Of a stretch of DNA of 6,704 bases, positions 1 through 6,248 are shown in pieces (position 1 is the stretch's first letter; each line of letters starts with the position of its first letter). The position numbers and the translations under genes are program-made. Source of the stretch: an uncultured Methanomassiliicoccaceae archaeon (GTDB lineage Archaea > Thermoplasmatota > Thermoplasmata > Methanomassiliicoccales > Methanomethylophilaceae); NCBI GenBank assembly GCA_945492685.1, contig CALYUZ010000043.1, forward strand, positions 1 to 6,704, given 5' to 3'. The notes beneath the pieces were generated by a model. That model ran no database searches, was not told the DNA's origin, and worked only from the letters and a program-made list of their open reading frames with translations.

Positions 1-76
1 TATATGATTAGTGAATTTGCGCGTGGCGATGTTCTGTAATTACATAAAGCCTCCTACGCCCGTGTATCTACAGTCC
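1..76. other. Left-edge non-coding stretch
   Basis: No convincing gene is visible here. The stretch is more AT-rich than the coding parts of the window. On the minus strand there is a perfect AGGAGG (plus-strand CCTCCT at 50-55) followed four bases later by ATG and immediately TAA, so it cannot start a normal gene as written. The segment could be the far end of a divergent leader belonging to a gene left of the window. Confidence 0.4.
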
Positions 77-90
77 TTATATTTTTATAA
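77..90 (+). promoter_or_regulatory. TATA-type promoter element for proC
   Basis: The 14-base element TTATATTTTTATAA is a strong archaeal box A-like sequence and the most AT-rich spot near proC. Archaeal initiation about 25 bases downstream would put the start near 108-112 and leave a leader of roughly 55 bases before the ATG at 165. The element is nearly self-complementary (TTATA/TATAA around TTTT), so it could also drive transcription leftward. No good Shine-Dalgarno sequence lies just before the proC ATG. Confidence 0.6.
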
Positions 91-164
91 GAGATAATGT
101 ACGGGCGCGCGATAGTAATAACTGGGCCACACGGTATTTCTACCCGCTCCCTGATGACCTGGCC

Positions 165-971
165 ATGTCCGCGAGGATCGGTTTCATTGGAGCAGGGAAG
201 ATGGCCGAGGCACTGATCGGTGGCCTCATCGCCAAGAGCATTTTTTCGAAGGACGAGATAGTCGCATGCGCTCCCAGCGAGGGTACGAGGGGCCACATCT
301 CCGGTACCTACGGGGTGGAGACCTACGCCACCGCGAAAGAGGTCGTCGAGCGTACAGACCTGCTGGTCCTCGCCGTGAAACCGAAGCATGTGGCAGGTCT
401 CTTCGAGGATGAGGGGGTCGTCATCGGATCCGGGAAGACCCTCGTGAGCATAGTCGCCGGACTGCCCATCGCCAAACTGAAATCATATGTGCCAGATGCC
501 AAGATTGTGAGGGTCATGCCCAACCACTGCTGCATGGTCCTCGAAGGTGCCATGGGCTACACCTGCGACGACTCCGTCGGTCCCGAGGACAAGGTCGAGA
601 TCAAGAGGATCCTGGAATCTGTGGGGCTCGCGGTGGAGGTGCAGGAAGGTTACATGGATGCCATAACGGGCATTGCCGGAAGCTCCCCTGCCTTCATGTA
701 CCTGGTGGTAGACGCGATGGCCGATGCAGGAGTGCTCAACGGACTCTCCAGGGCCGATTCGATAAAACTTGCGGCCCAGTCCATGCTGGGAGCCGCCAAG
801 ATGGTTTTGGAGACGGGCAAGCACCCCGATGTCCTCAGGGACGAAGTGTGCTCCCCCGCCGGTACGACGATCGTCGGTGTCAAGACCCTCGAGGACAAGG
901 GACTCCGCTCGGCTGTTATCGCCGCAGTGGATGACACCATCGCCAAATCCCGTTCGATGAGCGGGAACTGA
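165..971 (+). CDS. proC: Pyrroline-5-carboxylate reductase (ProC)
   Basis: This cytosolic enzyme reduces 1-pyrroline-5-carboxylate to L-proline with NAD(P)H, the last step of proline biosynthesis. The 268-residue product has the normal family length. An N-terminal Rossmann fold opens with GFIGAGKM (residues 6-13, glycines at 6, 9 and 11), and AVKPK lies at 70-74. RVMPN (116-120) closes the nucleotide-binding half. The C-terminal helical dimerisation half shows TGIAGSSPAF (168-177), DAMADAGV (183-190) and the family signature around SPAGTTIVGVKTLE (230-243). One oddity is HCCM after RVMPN, where the family usually has a TP-containing loop. The ATG at 165 places the Rossmann strand at the expected distance, and no in-frame ATG or GTG was seen between it and the promoter. 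The gene stands alone on the plus strand, and its stop lies two bases from the stop of the converging radical SAM gene. Confidence 0.95.
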   Translation: MSARIGFIGAGKMAEALIGGLIAKSIFSKDEIVACAPSEGTRGHISGTYGVETYATAKEVVERTDLLVLAVKPKHVAGLFEDEGVVIGSGKTLVSIVAGLPIAKLKSYVPDAKIVRVMPNHCCMVLEGAMGYTCDDSVGPEDKVEIKRILESVGLAVEVQEGYMDAITGIAGSSPAFMYLVVDAMADAGVLNGLSRADSIKLAAQSMLGAAKMVLETGKHPDVLRDEVCSPAGTTIVGVKTLEDKGLRSAVIAAVDDTIAKSRSMSGN

Positions 972-973
972 CC

Positions 974-2698
974 TCATTTCCTGAAGAACGACTTCACGAG
1001 ACCGAGGGCGACACGGGGCGAGTTGGACCAGATGGACCCGGCATCCCAATCCAGGTCCTTCTTGTTGCACACGGTGGAGTTCATCATCCTCGTACCCTCG
1101 TCCTTGGTCTCCCACAGACGGGCCTCCCTCTCCTCTGGATCCTGTATCTCGAGGATGCGGTCGACCTTGTGCATGAGCTCACGGGCGAACTCCGTCCTCT
1201 CGCAGCGCTCCTTGAACGTTATATCATCGATACGGCCCACGGAATGCTCCATAGTGGCCAGTTCTATCGCCGCGTCATAGGATATCTCCGCGACATCGTC
1301 CCTGGTCATCCACTCCGTCTCATATGAGAGGACATGCTTCCAGGAAGGACTGTCCAGGAGCTGTCTGTGCTCCTCCAGTGTGCGTGCACGCAATCTGTAT
1401 CCCCATTTCTCGGGTTCCTCGAAGACCCTGCTCCCCGGATCGACGAAGGGCGCGAAGGGCGCATTGTAGATGAACAGCTGATCCTCCCTGTTCACGGACT
1501 CCCACAGTCTCTTGGAGGCCCTGGCGCTGTCCATGGCGGACTCCCTGTCCTGATAGGGGAGACCGTTCATGTAGAACAGGTCGAAACGGCTGCAACCGTT
1601 CCTGAACGCCGCAGGGATGGTCTTCTCGATGGCCTCGTTGGTGTATCCCTTCCCGAGGGCCAGTCTGACCTTCTCGTCATGGGAGTCGGGTGAGAACTCG
1701 ACGGACCCTCCGCCACCGACTCTCCTGTCTATCTCCTCGAAGTACTCCGGTGTGGCACCGTTGAACAGCTCGATCACGACATGGTTCCTTATCCTGCGGT
1801 CCCTGCACTCCTTGAGGAAGCGTTGGGCGTAGTCCATGCTGTGCTGTCTGAGGTCACCAACGATGAAGACGGGTGTGTCAAGATACGATTGTATCACATC
1901 GATGTCCTCGGCCAGCTTCTCGGGACTCCTGAATGCCGGGGCCTTCCTGCACACGACCTTCCCGTTGGCGTAGTGGGACCCTCCGCATTCGGCGCAGTTG
2001 ATCGAACATCCTCTGACGGTGAAAACTGATGTCAGCGGAAGCCTGTCCCATCCGAACCAAGGCAGGGCCCCCTTGATGTCCATGTTGCGCATGACGCACT
2101 TGATCATTGTCCCGTAGTCGAACTTGATCTCATCGAGGCTCGTGAGCGAATAGGTCAGTCCGTTCTCATGGACCTTGCCCTGATCGTCCTTCCATGTGAG
2201 GTTCGGCACCTTGGAAAGATCCCCTCCTTTCTGGAGGGCCTCCATGAGCATGACGGTGGGGACCTCGGTGGTATCCCCCCTCATCACCAGATCTATCTCG
2301 GGACGCTGGATCAGCTCCTGGTGGAAGTACGATGATGTCAGTCCTCCGAACTCCACCTTGGCGTCCGGATGGTACTTCTTGACTATCTTCGCCAGCTCGA
2401 TCGCACCGTGGGCGTGCGGCATCCAATGGAGGTCGATGGCGAACACATCGGCATCCAGGCTCCGGATCCTCTTCTCCACATCGAAGCTGTCGCTCTGCAG
2501 CATCTGGACTGCGATGTTCACGATGCGTGTCCTGAACCCGGCCGCCTCCAGATGGGAAGATATGGTCATGAACCCTATCGGGTACATCTCGAAGACGGGT
2601 GATGACGGGATAACATCGCTGACAGGTCCGTAGAATATCGGCTTCTTGCGGAAATCGTAGACGCTTGGAGCGTGGAGGAAGATGATGTCGGATCTCAT
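974..2698 (-). CDS. B12-binding domain / radical SAM protein (Ta0216-like)
   Basis: The 574-residue product has the two-domain layout of cobalamin-binding radical SAM enzymes. An N-terminal Rossmann-like B12-binding domain (about residues 30-160) has a GGLTSS turn at 118-123 and the region DLVMRGDTTEVP (136-147). It lacks an evident DxHxxG motif, as is common in this subgroup. The radical SAM barrel carries the cluster motif CSINCAEC, with C231, C235 and C238 as 4Fe-4S ligands (CxxxCxxC), and a glycine-rich segment RRVGGGGSVEF (325-335). A C-terminal part of about 150 residues is rich in charged helices and has no recognised domain. Size and domain order recall the Ta0216 family known from Thermoplasma, but that name is from memory. 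The substrate is unknown. It is the last gene of the operon, with its ATG 4 nt after the uppS stop. The preceding bases GTGAATCC resemble an archaeal Shine-Dalgarno only weakly. Confidence 0.85.
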   Translation of the reverse strand: MRSDIIFLHAPSVYDFRKKPIFYGPVSDVIPSSPVFEMYPIGFMTISSHLEAAGFRTRIVNIAVQMLQSDSFDVEKRIRSLDADVFAIDLHWMPHAHGAIELAKIVKKYHPDAKVEFGGLTSSYFHQELIQRPEIDLVMRGDTTEVPTVMLMEALQKGGDLSKVPNLTWKDDQGKVHENGLTYSLTSLDEIKFDYGTMIKCVMRNMDIKGALPWFGWDRLPLTSVFTVRGCSINCAECGGSHYANGKVVCRKAPAFRSPEKLAEDIDVIQSYLDTPVFIVGDLRQHSMDYAQRFLKECRDRRIRNHVVIELFNGATPEYFEEIDRRVGGGGSVEFSPDSHDEKVRLALGKGYTNEAIEKTIPAAFRNGCSRFDLFYMNGLPYQDRESAMDSARASKRLWESVNREDQLFIYNAPFAPFVDPGSRVFEEPEKWGYRLRARTLEEHRQLLDSPSWKHVLSYETEWMTRDDVAEISYDAAIELATMEHSVGRIDDITFKERCERTEFARELMHKVDRILEIQDPEEREARLWETKDEGTRMMNSTVCNKKDLDWDAGSIWSNSPRVALGLVKSFFRK

Positions 2699-2702
2699 GG
2701 AT

Positions 2703-3482
2703 TCACTTGCCGTAGCGCCTCTTGCGCTGTTGGAATGTTCTGATGGCCCTGAGCAGATCTATGTATCTGAATCCGGGCCAGTAGACATCGGCGAAATAGA
2801 GTTCGGAGTAGGCCATCTGCCACAGCAGGAAGTTCGATATGCGAACCTCCCCCGATGTCCTGAGCACGAGGTCGGGATCGGGGATCCCGTAAGTGGAGAT
2901 GTATCCCGAGATCATGTGCTCGTTGATCTCCGATACGTCTATCCTGCCGTCAACCGCATCCTGTGCGATGCGACGGACCGCATTGGTGATGTCCTGCCTC
3001 CCGCCGTAGGCTATGGCCATGTTCAGGAAGCGGTCGTGATAGCCCTTGGTACGCTCGGTGGCGTAGTCCATGGCCTTCAGGACATTGTCGGGGAGCAGGT
3101 CCATGTCGCCGATAACCTTGATGCAGACGTGCTTCTCATGGACACGCTTGTCATCAGCGAAGTCGTAGAGGGACTTCTCGAGGAGGTCCATCAGGTAATC
3201 GACCTCCGACTGCTCCCTGTTGAAGTTCTCGGTGGAGAACGCATACACCGTGAGTATCTCCACACCAAGATCGAGACACCAGTAGAGGACCTCCTCCAGC
3301 TTCTCCCTTCCCAGCCTGTGGCCCTCCATGGGCTCCGCCCCCAGCACCTCCTCGGCGTAGCGACGGTTCCCGTCCATTATGATGGCGATGTGCCGGGGGA
3401 TGTGCCCACCTAGTACCTCCTTCTCGATGTGCGTCTCATAGGATGAGTACGCCTTGTCGGTGAGGATACGGGGGACCTCCAT
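2703..3482 (-). CDS. uppS: Polyprenyl (undecaprenyl-type) diphosphate synthase, cis-prenyltransferase
   Basis: This enzyme condenses isopentenyl diphosphate units in cis onto an allylic primer. In archaea it supplies the long polyprenyl carrier lipid for N-glycosylation and other surface glycans, and it acts at the membrane face. The 259-residue product carries all family blocks: IIMDGNRRYA (34-43, catalytic Asp37), YAFSTENFNR (80-89), AIAYGGRQD (156-164), DLVLRTSGEVRISNFLLWQ (204-222) and AYSELYF (224-230) followed by WPGF (235-238). The frame stays open upstream to 3599, but that extension overlaps the previous gene and looks non-homologous. The ATG at 3482 lies 4 nt after the upstream stop, behind GAGTGATCC, which matches the archaeal anti-Shine-Dalgarno in part. 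The radical SAM gene follows after 4 nt. Product chain length cannot be read from the sequence. Confidence 0.95.
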   Translation of the reverse strand: MEVPRILTDKAYSSYETHIEKEVLGGHIPRHIAIIMDGNRRYAEEVLGAEPMEGHRLGREKLEEVLYWCLDLGVEILTVYAFSTENFNREQSEVDYLMDLLEKSLYDFADDKRVHEKHVCIKVIGDMDLLPDNVLKAMDYATERTKGYHDRFLNMAIAYGGRQDITNAVRRIAQDAVDGRIDVSEINEHMISGYISTYGIPDPDLVLRTSGEVRISNFLLWQMAYSELYFADVYWPGFRYIDLLRAIRTFQQRKRRYGK

Positions 3483-3486
3483 GGGA

Positions 3487-4440
3487 TCACTCGTAGTCTT
3501 CCGGGATACCTGCGGAACGCTCTCCCAGGTCGAAGCAACCGATGGCGGCGACCGCCCCGATAACACCCTTCGTCCCTGTGACGCTGATGATCTGGACACC
3601 GTTCTCCTCGGCGACCCTCATTGCATCCTCAGGGGTGTAGAGAACGCTCTTACAGCTCCATCCGAAGTCCCTGAGTGCTTCAGGGACGTGGAGGCCCTGA
3701 TACACGGTGATGACCGAATCCTCGGAATAGGACTCCTTCCTGACGAAATCCACCGCATACTCGATGAGTGCGGGGATCTCCTCCTCCCTGACGGCGAAGG
3801 ACACGGCGGTGGAGCAGCAGTTGGTGGTCTTGTTGGGGACCTTGGGGTTGAGCTGGATGATCTTGTGCTCGATGAAGCGTCCGATGGGGCAGGTGGTACC
3901 GAGTTTCAGGGATGTGACCCATGATGCACCCTTCTCCTTGGTGTCGGTGTCGTCGATTCCGATGATGACACGGACGAGCTTGGGGGTGATGATGTCCACA
4001 TGTGCACGGTGGGCGCCCCCAATCATGAAATCATCGGGATATTCGGTGCGGATGACATCCCTGCACTGGGGAATGCATGCTCCGATACCGACGGATGCTC
4101 CCGCGATGCCGTACCAGGTGGTGCGGACCTCGTCGCCCTCCACCTTCAGCGCCTGAAGACCCTGTCCCCCGACGTCTGTGGTGACGGGACCGAAGCTGAG
4201 CTCCCTCTCGCCGATGACGGTGTCCATGACCAGCATGTTGGATTTCATGCGAATGTCTGTTATGACGCCCTTGGTGCGGCGCCTGTTCACGATGTCCCAC
4301 TCTCCGGGGCCCTGGGCGACGCATTTCTCGATGATCTGGGCGACGCCGTGCTCCTCATCCACCATGGTGAAGAAACCCTGGCAGAACATCTTCCCGTACC
4401 TCTGCTCGACCTCGTCGGGCCTGAGTACCTGGACCATCAC
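3487..4440 (-). CDS. Methanogenesis marker protein 11-type, TiaS-related (DUF1743) protein
   Basis: The function of this family is unknown; it is regarded as a phylogenetic marker of methanogens. The 317-residue product has an N-terminal part (1-155) without a domain I recognise, including GGAHRAHVDI at 141-150. It then has VIIGIDDTDTKEKG (158-171), which matches the acidic nucleotide-binding opening of TiaS, the archaeal enzyme that joins agmatine to C34 of tRNA-Ile. Further TiaS-like blocks are LNPKVPNKTTNCCSTAVSF (197-215) and TKGVIGAVAAIG (290-301). It stops soon after, with no OB-fold or zinc ribbon as in TiaS, and the DDTD motif sits mid-protein rather than at the N-terminus. So it is a relative of TiaS, not TiaS itself. 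The start is either GTG at 4440, seven bases after GGAGG and overlapping the kptA stop as GTGA, or ATG at 4437, overlapping as TGATG. The marker 11 assignment is from remembered family features. Confidence 0.75.
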   Translation of the reverse strand: MMVQVLRPDEVEQRYGKMFCQGFFTMVDEEHGVAQIIEKCVAQGPGEWDIVNRRRTKGVITDIRMKSNMLVMDTVIGERELSFGPVTTDVGGQGLQALKVEGDEVRTTWYGIAGASVGIGACIPQCRDVIRTEYPDDFMIGGAHRAHVDIITPKLVRVIIGIDDTDTKEKGASWVTSLKLGTTCPIGRFIEHKIIQLNPKVPNKTTNCCSTAVSFAVREEEIPALIEYAVDFVRKESYSEDSVITVYQGLHVPEALRDFGWSCKSVLYTPEDAMRVAEENGVQIISVTGTKGVIGAVAAIGCFDLGERSAGIPEDYE

Positions 4441-5108
4441 TCATCATCCTCCGCATCGTCGACCTGATCCTCATAGTCCTCTGGATCGGCGATGGACAGC
4501 GCCTCGGGGGGAACGTGCCTGCACAGGTACACCGTCCTTGCGGCCTTCCCTATGTCGGAGCCCATATCCATGCACACGCCGGTGTCCACGATCAGGATGA
4601 CGGGATCGTCGACCCTGACGGAACCCGCGCGGAGGGCATCCCTGTATGTGAGGGAGAGATGGACCATGGCACGGTCCGCGGGATAGATTCCGGCCTCCAT
4701 CAGGAGCTCGGTCTCCTCGGGCGTCGCGGGATAATAGAGCTCATCAGGGATGTTCTCGCAGTCCAGCTTGATGTCCAGAGGGATGGTATGGCCGTATGTG
4801 GCGCGAATCTTGCCGCCGGAGATCACATACCTGCCCTTGGGGTCCGTTTCCACCAGAGCCTCGATGTGCCTTGTCCTGATCCATCCCATGCGGGGATTGC
4901 GCTCCTTCACCTTGGTGAGGACGTCGCGCATGGAGACGAATCCCTGGGAGTCCATCTCGAGTCCGTACTTGCCGTGTCTGAGGATCCCTGCGAGGGTCCT
5001 CCCGACCTTCTCGACCTCGTAGTCGGACATTATGAACTTGCCTTCCTCGCCGCAATACGGGCAGACCTCGTTGCGGTGGTATCCGTGCTCCTCACATTCC
5101 CTTATCAT
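4437..5108 (-). CDS. kptA: RNA 2'-phosphotransferase KptA/Tpt1, archaeal type with N-terminal zinc-finger motif
   Basis: This family transfers an RNA 2'-phosphate to NAD+, giving ADP-ribose 1'',2''-cyclic phosphate and nicotinamide. The 223-residue product begins with a Zn-finger-like CxxH/CxxC motif (C5, H8, C16, C19), as in many euryarchaeal members. Family blocks follow: GRTLAGILRH (36-45, catalytic-type R44-H45), IRATYGHTIP (101-110, R102; the family often has QGHS), DELYYPATPEE (122-132, where YHGT is common elsewhere), DRAMVHLSLTYRDALRAG (145-162) and R165 as the candidate fourth basic residue. The tail (208-223) is almost entirely acidic and is encoded next to the start of the following gene. 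A GTG nine bases upstream (5117) is possible, but the ATG at 5108 is preferred. It lies six bases after a good Shine-Dalgarno, GAGAGGTG, and two bases after the folD stop. Archaeal tRNA ligation by RtcB leaves no 2'-phosphate, so the natural substrate is uncertain; internal 2'-phosphouridine in tRNA is one known possibility. Confidence 0.9.
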   Translation of the reverse strand: MIRECEEHGYHRNEVCPYCGEEGKFIMSDYEVEKVGRTLAGILRHGKYGLEMDSQGFVSMRDVLTKVKERNPRMGWIRTRHIEALVETDPKGRYVISGGKIRATYGHTIPLDIKLDCENIPDELYYPATPEETELLMEAGIYPADRAMVHLSLTYRDALRAGSVRVDDPVILIVDTGVCMDMGSDIGKAARTVYLCRHVPPEALSIADPEDYEDQVDDAEDDE

Positions 5109-5110
5109 GT

Positions 5111-5998
5111 TCAACACCTCTCCGATGCCCTCTCGGCCGCCTTGACGGCATTGGCCATGAGCATGCAGATGGTCATCGGACCCACTCCGCCGGGAACGGG
5201 CGTGATGGCCGACACCTTGTCCTTGACGGCCTCGAAATCGACATCGCCCACGAGCCTGCTGCCCTTGGGGTGTGTGGGGTCCTCGATCCTGTTGGTCCCG
5301 ACATCGATCACGACAGCTCCGTCCTTGACCATGTCGGGGGTGACGAAGCGGGGCTTTCCGATCGCCACGATGAGTATGTCGGCCTGCCTGGTGATGCTGG
5401 GCAGATCCTTTGTGCGTGAATGGACCACCGTGACGGTGGAATCGGCGCCGAGCCCTCTCTGGAGCATCATGGCCGCCATGGGCTTTCCGACGATGTTGCT
5501 GCGCCCGATGACCACCACATGCTTGCCGGAGGTCTCGATACCGGAACGGATGATCATCTGCTGCACTCCCGCAGGGGTGGCGGGCAGGAAGTCGGGGTTG
5601 CCGATGAGGACGCGACCCACGTTGGTGGGATGGAAGCAGTCCACGTCCTTTGAAGGTGAGATGGCGTTGATGACCTGCTCCTCGTCGAGATGCGACGGAA
5701 GGGGCAGCTGGACGAGGAATCCGTGGATGGTCGGATCGTTGTTGAGCTCGTCCACCTTGGCCATGAGCTCCTCCTGGGTCGTCTCCGCGGGCATGCGGAC
5801 GGTCACGGACTTCATCCCGAGGGATTCACACATCTCCCCCTTCTTCCTGACGTATACCTGCGATGCGGGATCCTCCCCGACGAGTACGACTGCGAGTCCG
5901 GGCGTCACGCCCCTGGCTTTGAGAGCATCGATCCTCTGTCTGAGCTCTCCGTAAATCTCCTCGGACACTTCCTTACCGAGGATGAGCTTGGCCGTCAT
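5111..5998 (-). CDS. folD: Bifunctional methylenetetrahydrofolate dehydrogenase / methenyl-THF cyclohydrolase (FolD)
   Basis: FolD interconverts 5,10-methylene-, 5,10-methenyl- and 10-formyl-tetrahydrofolate with NAD(P), supplying one-carbon units in the cytosol for purine and other biosynthesis. The 295-residue product is full length. The catalytic region SQVYVRKK (46-53) gives Y49 and K53; VQLPLP is at 96-101, KDVD at 117-120, GRSNIVGKP at 165-173 (nucleotide-binding loop) and TPVPGGVGPMT at 266-276. One oddity is DVDCFHP (118-124), where most family members have Gly in place of C121. The frame is open upstream to 6385, but homology starts at the ATG at 5998. That ATG is preceded by AGGTGACC and by a TATA element about 35 bases further up. 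This is the first gene of the minus-strand operon, and its stop is two bases before the kptA ATG. It suggests folate rather than tetrahydromethanopterin serves anabolic one-carbon transfer. Confidence 0.96.
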   Translation of the reverse strand: MTAKLILGKEVSEEIYGELRQRIDALKARGVTPGLAVVLVGEDPASQVYVRKKGEMCESLGMKSVTVRMPAETTQEELMAKVDELNNDPTIHGFLVQLPLPSHLDEEQVINAISPSKDVDCFHPTNVGRVLIGNPDFLPATPAGVQQMIIRSGIETSGKHVVVIGRSNIVGKPMAAMMLQRGLGADSTVTVVHSRTKDLPSITRQADILIVAIGKPRFVTPDMVKDGAVVIDVGTNRIEDPTHPKGSRLVGDVDFEAVKDKVSAITPVPGGVGPMTICMLMANAVKAAERASERC

Positions 5999-6000
5999 TT

Positions 6001-6008
6001 GGTCACCT
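6001..6008 (-). promoter_or_regulatory. Ribosome binding site of folD
   Basis: Read on the minus strand this is AGGTGACC, which matches the archaeal Shine-Dalgarno consensus except at one position and sits just before the ATG at 5998. It fixes the folD start against the much longer open frame that extends upstream. Confidence 0.7.
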
Positions 6009-6030
6009 GCCTGTTCGATGCCTGCATCCC

Positions 6031-6043
6031 TATATATTATATT
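6031..6043 (-). promoter_or_regulatory. TATA element for the folD-kptA-marker11-uppS-radical SAM operon
   Basis: The run tatatattatatt (minus strand AATATAATATATA) is the only strong TATA-like sequence near folD. Initiation about 25 bases downstream on the minus strand would fall near 6010, leaving a leader of roughly 12 bases that just contains the Shine-Dalgarno. All four downstream junctions are overlapping or nearly so, so this is probably the main promoter of the whole operon. The near-palindromic run could also fire rightward. Confidence 0.6.
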
Positions 6044-6247
6044 CTGGAACCCGAAAGCGACTATCCGTCGTACTTCATCATGCACCCGGAAAATCGTCGG
6101 ATACGGGTGATTCGGGGATGTCGATACGCTGACATCGATGTGACCGACATCGGACTTGTGGGATCGGAACCATCGGAAAGACGAAGAAACGTAACCCATC
6201 CAACCAAAATCAGCGCCGTTGATGCCCGGAAAGGTAGCATCGACCCC
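6044..6247. other. Divergent intergenic region with clustered short repeats
   Basis: No gene is supported here. A frame on the plus strand is open through the region and joins the zinc-ribbon gene downstream, with an ATG at 6080. Its codons include CGT, CGA and AGA, unlike the neighbouring genes, and its translation looks random. The stretch contains alternating GATGT/ACATC half-sites at 6117-6151 and three ATCGGA copies at 6149, 6163 and 6172. They lie between the folD promoter and the zinc-ribbon gene, where an operator would be expected. Confidence 0.45.
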
Positions 6248-6248
6248 C

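Noticed and set aside
1..164. Possible tRNA or other structured RNA in the left leader
   Set aside because: No cloverleaf arms, TTCRA loop or CCA-type end could be assembled from this stretch.
483..1115. A 210-codon minus-strand frame across proC
   Set aside because: It is antisense to proC, whose motifs are unambiguous. The translation is His- and Arg-rich without domain features.
2682..3413. A 243-codon plus-strand frame
   Set aside because: It mirrors uppS on the other strand; the conserved prenyltransferase blocks show which strand codes.
3483..3599. A 39-residue N-terminal extension of the prenyltransferase
   Set aside because: It overlaps the conserved C-terminus of the marker gene in another frame and looks non-homologous. 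The ATG at 3482 has normal operon spacing.
4515..5954. A 479-codon open frame on the plus strand
   Set aside because: It lies antisense to folD and kptA, both of which have clear catalytic motifs. Its translation matches nothing familiar and arises from the GC-rich codon bias of the opposite strand.
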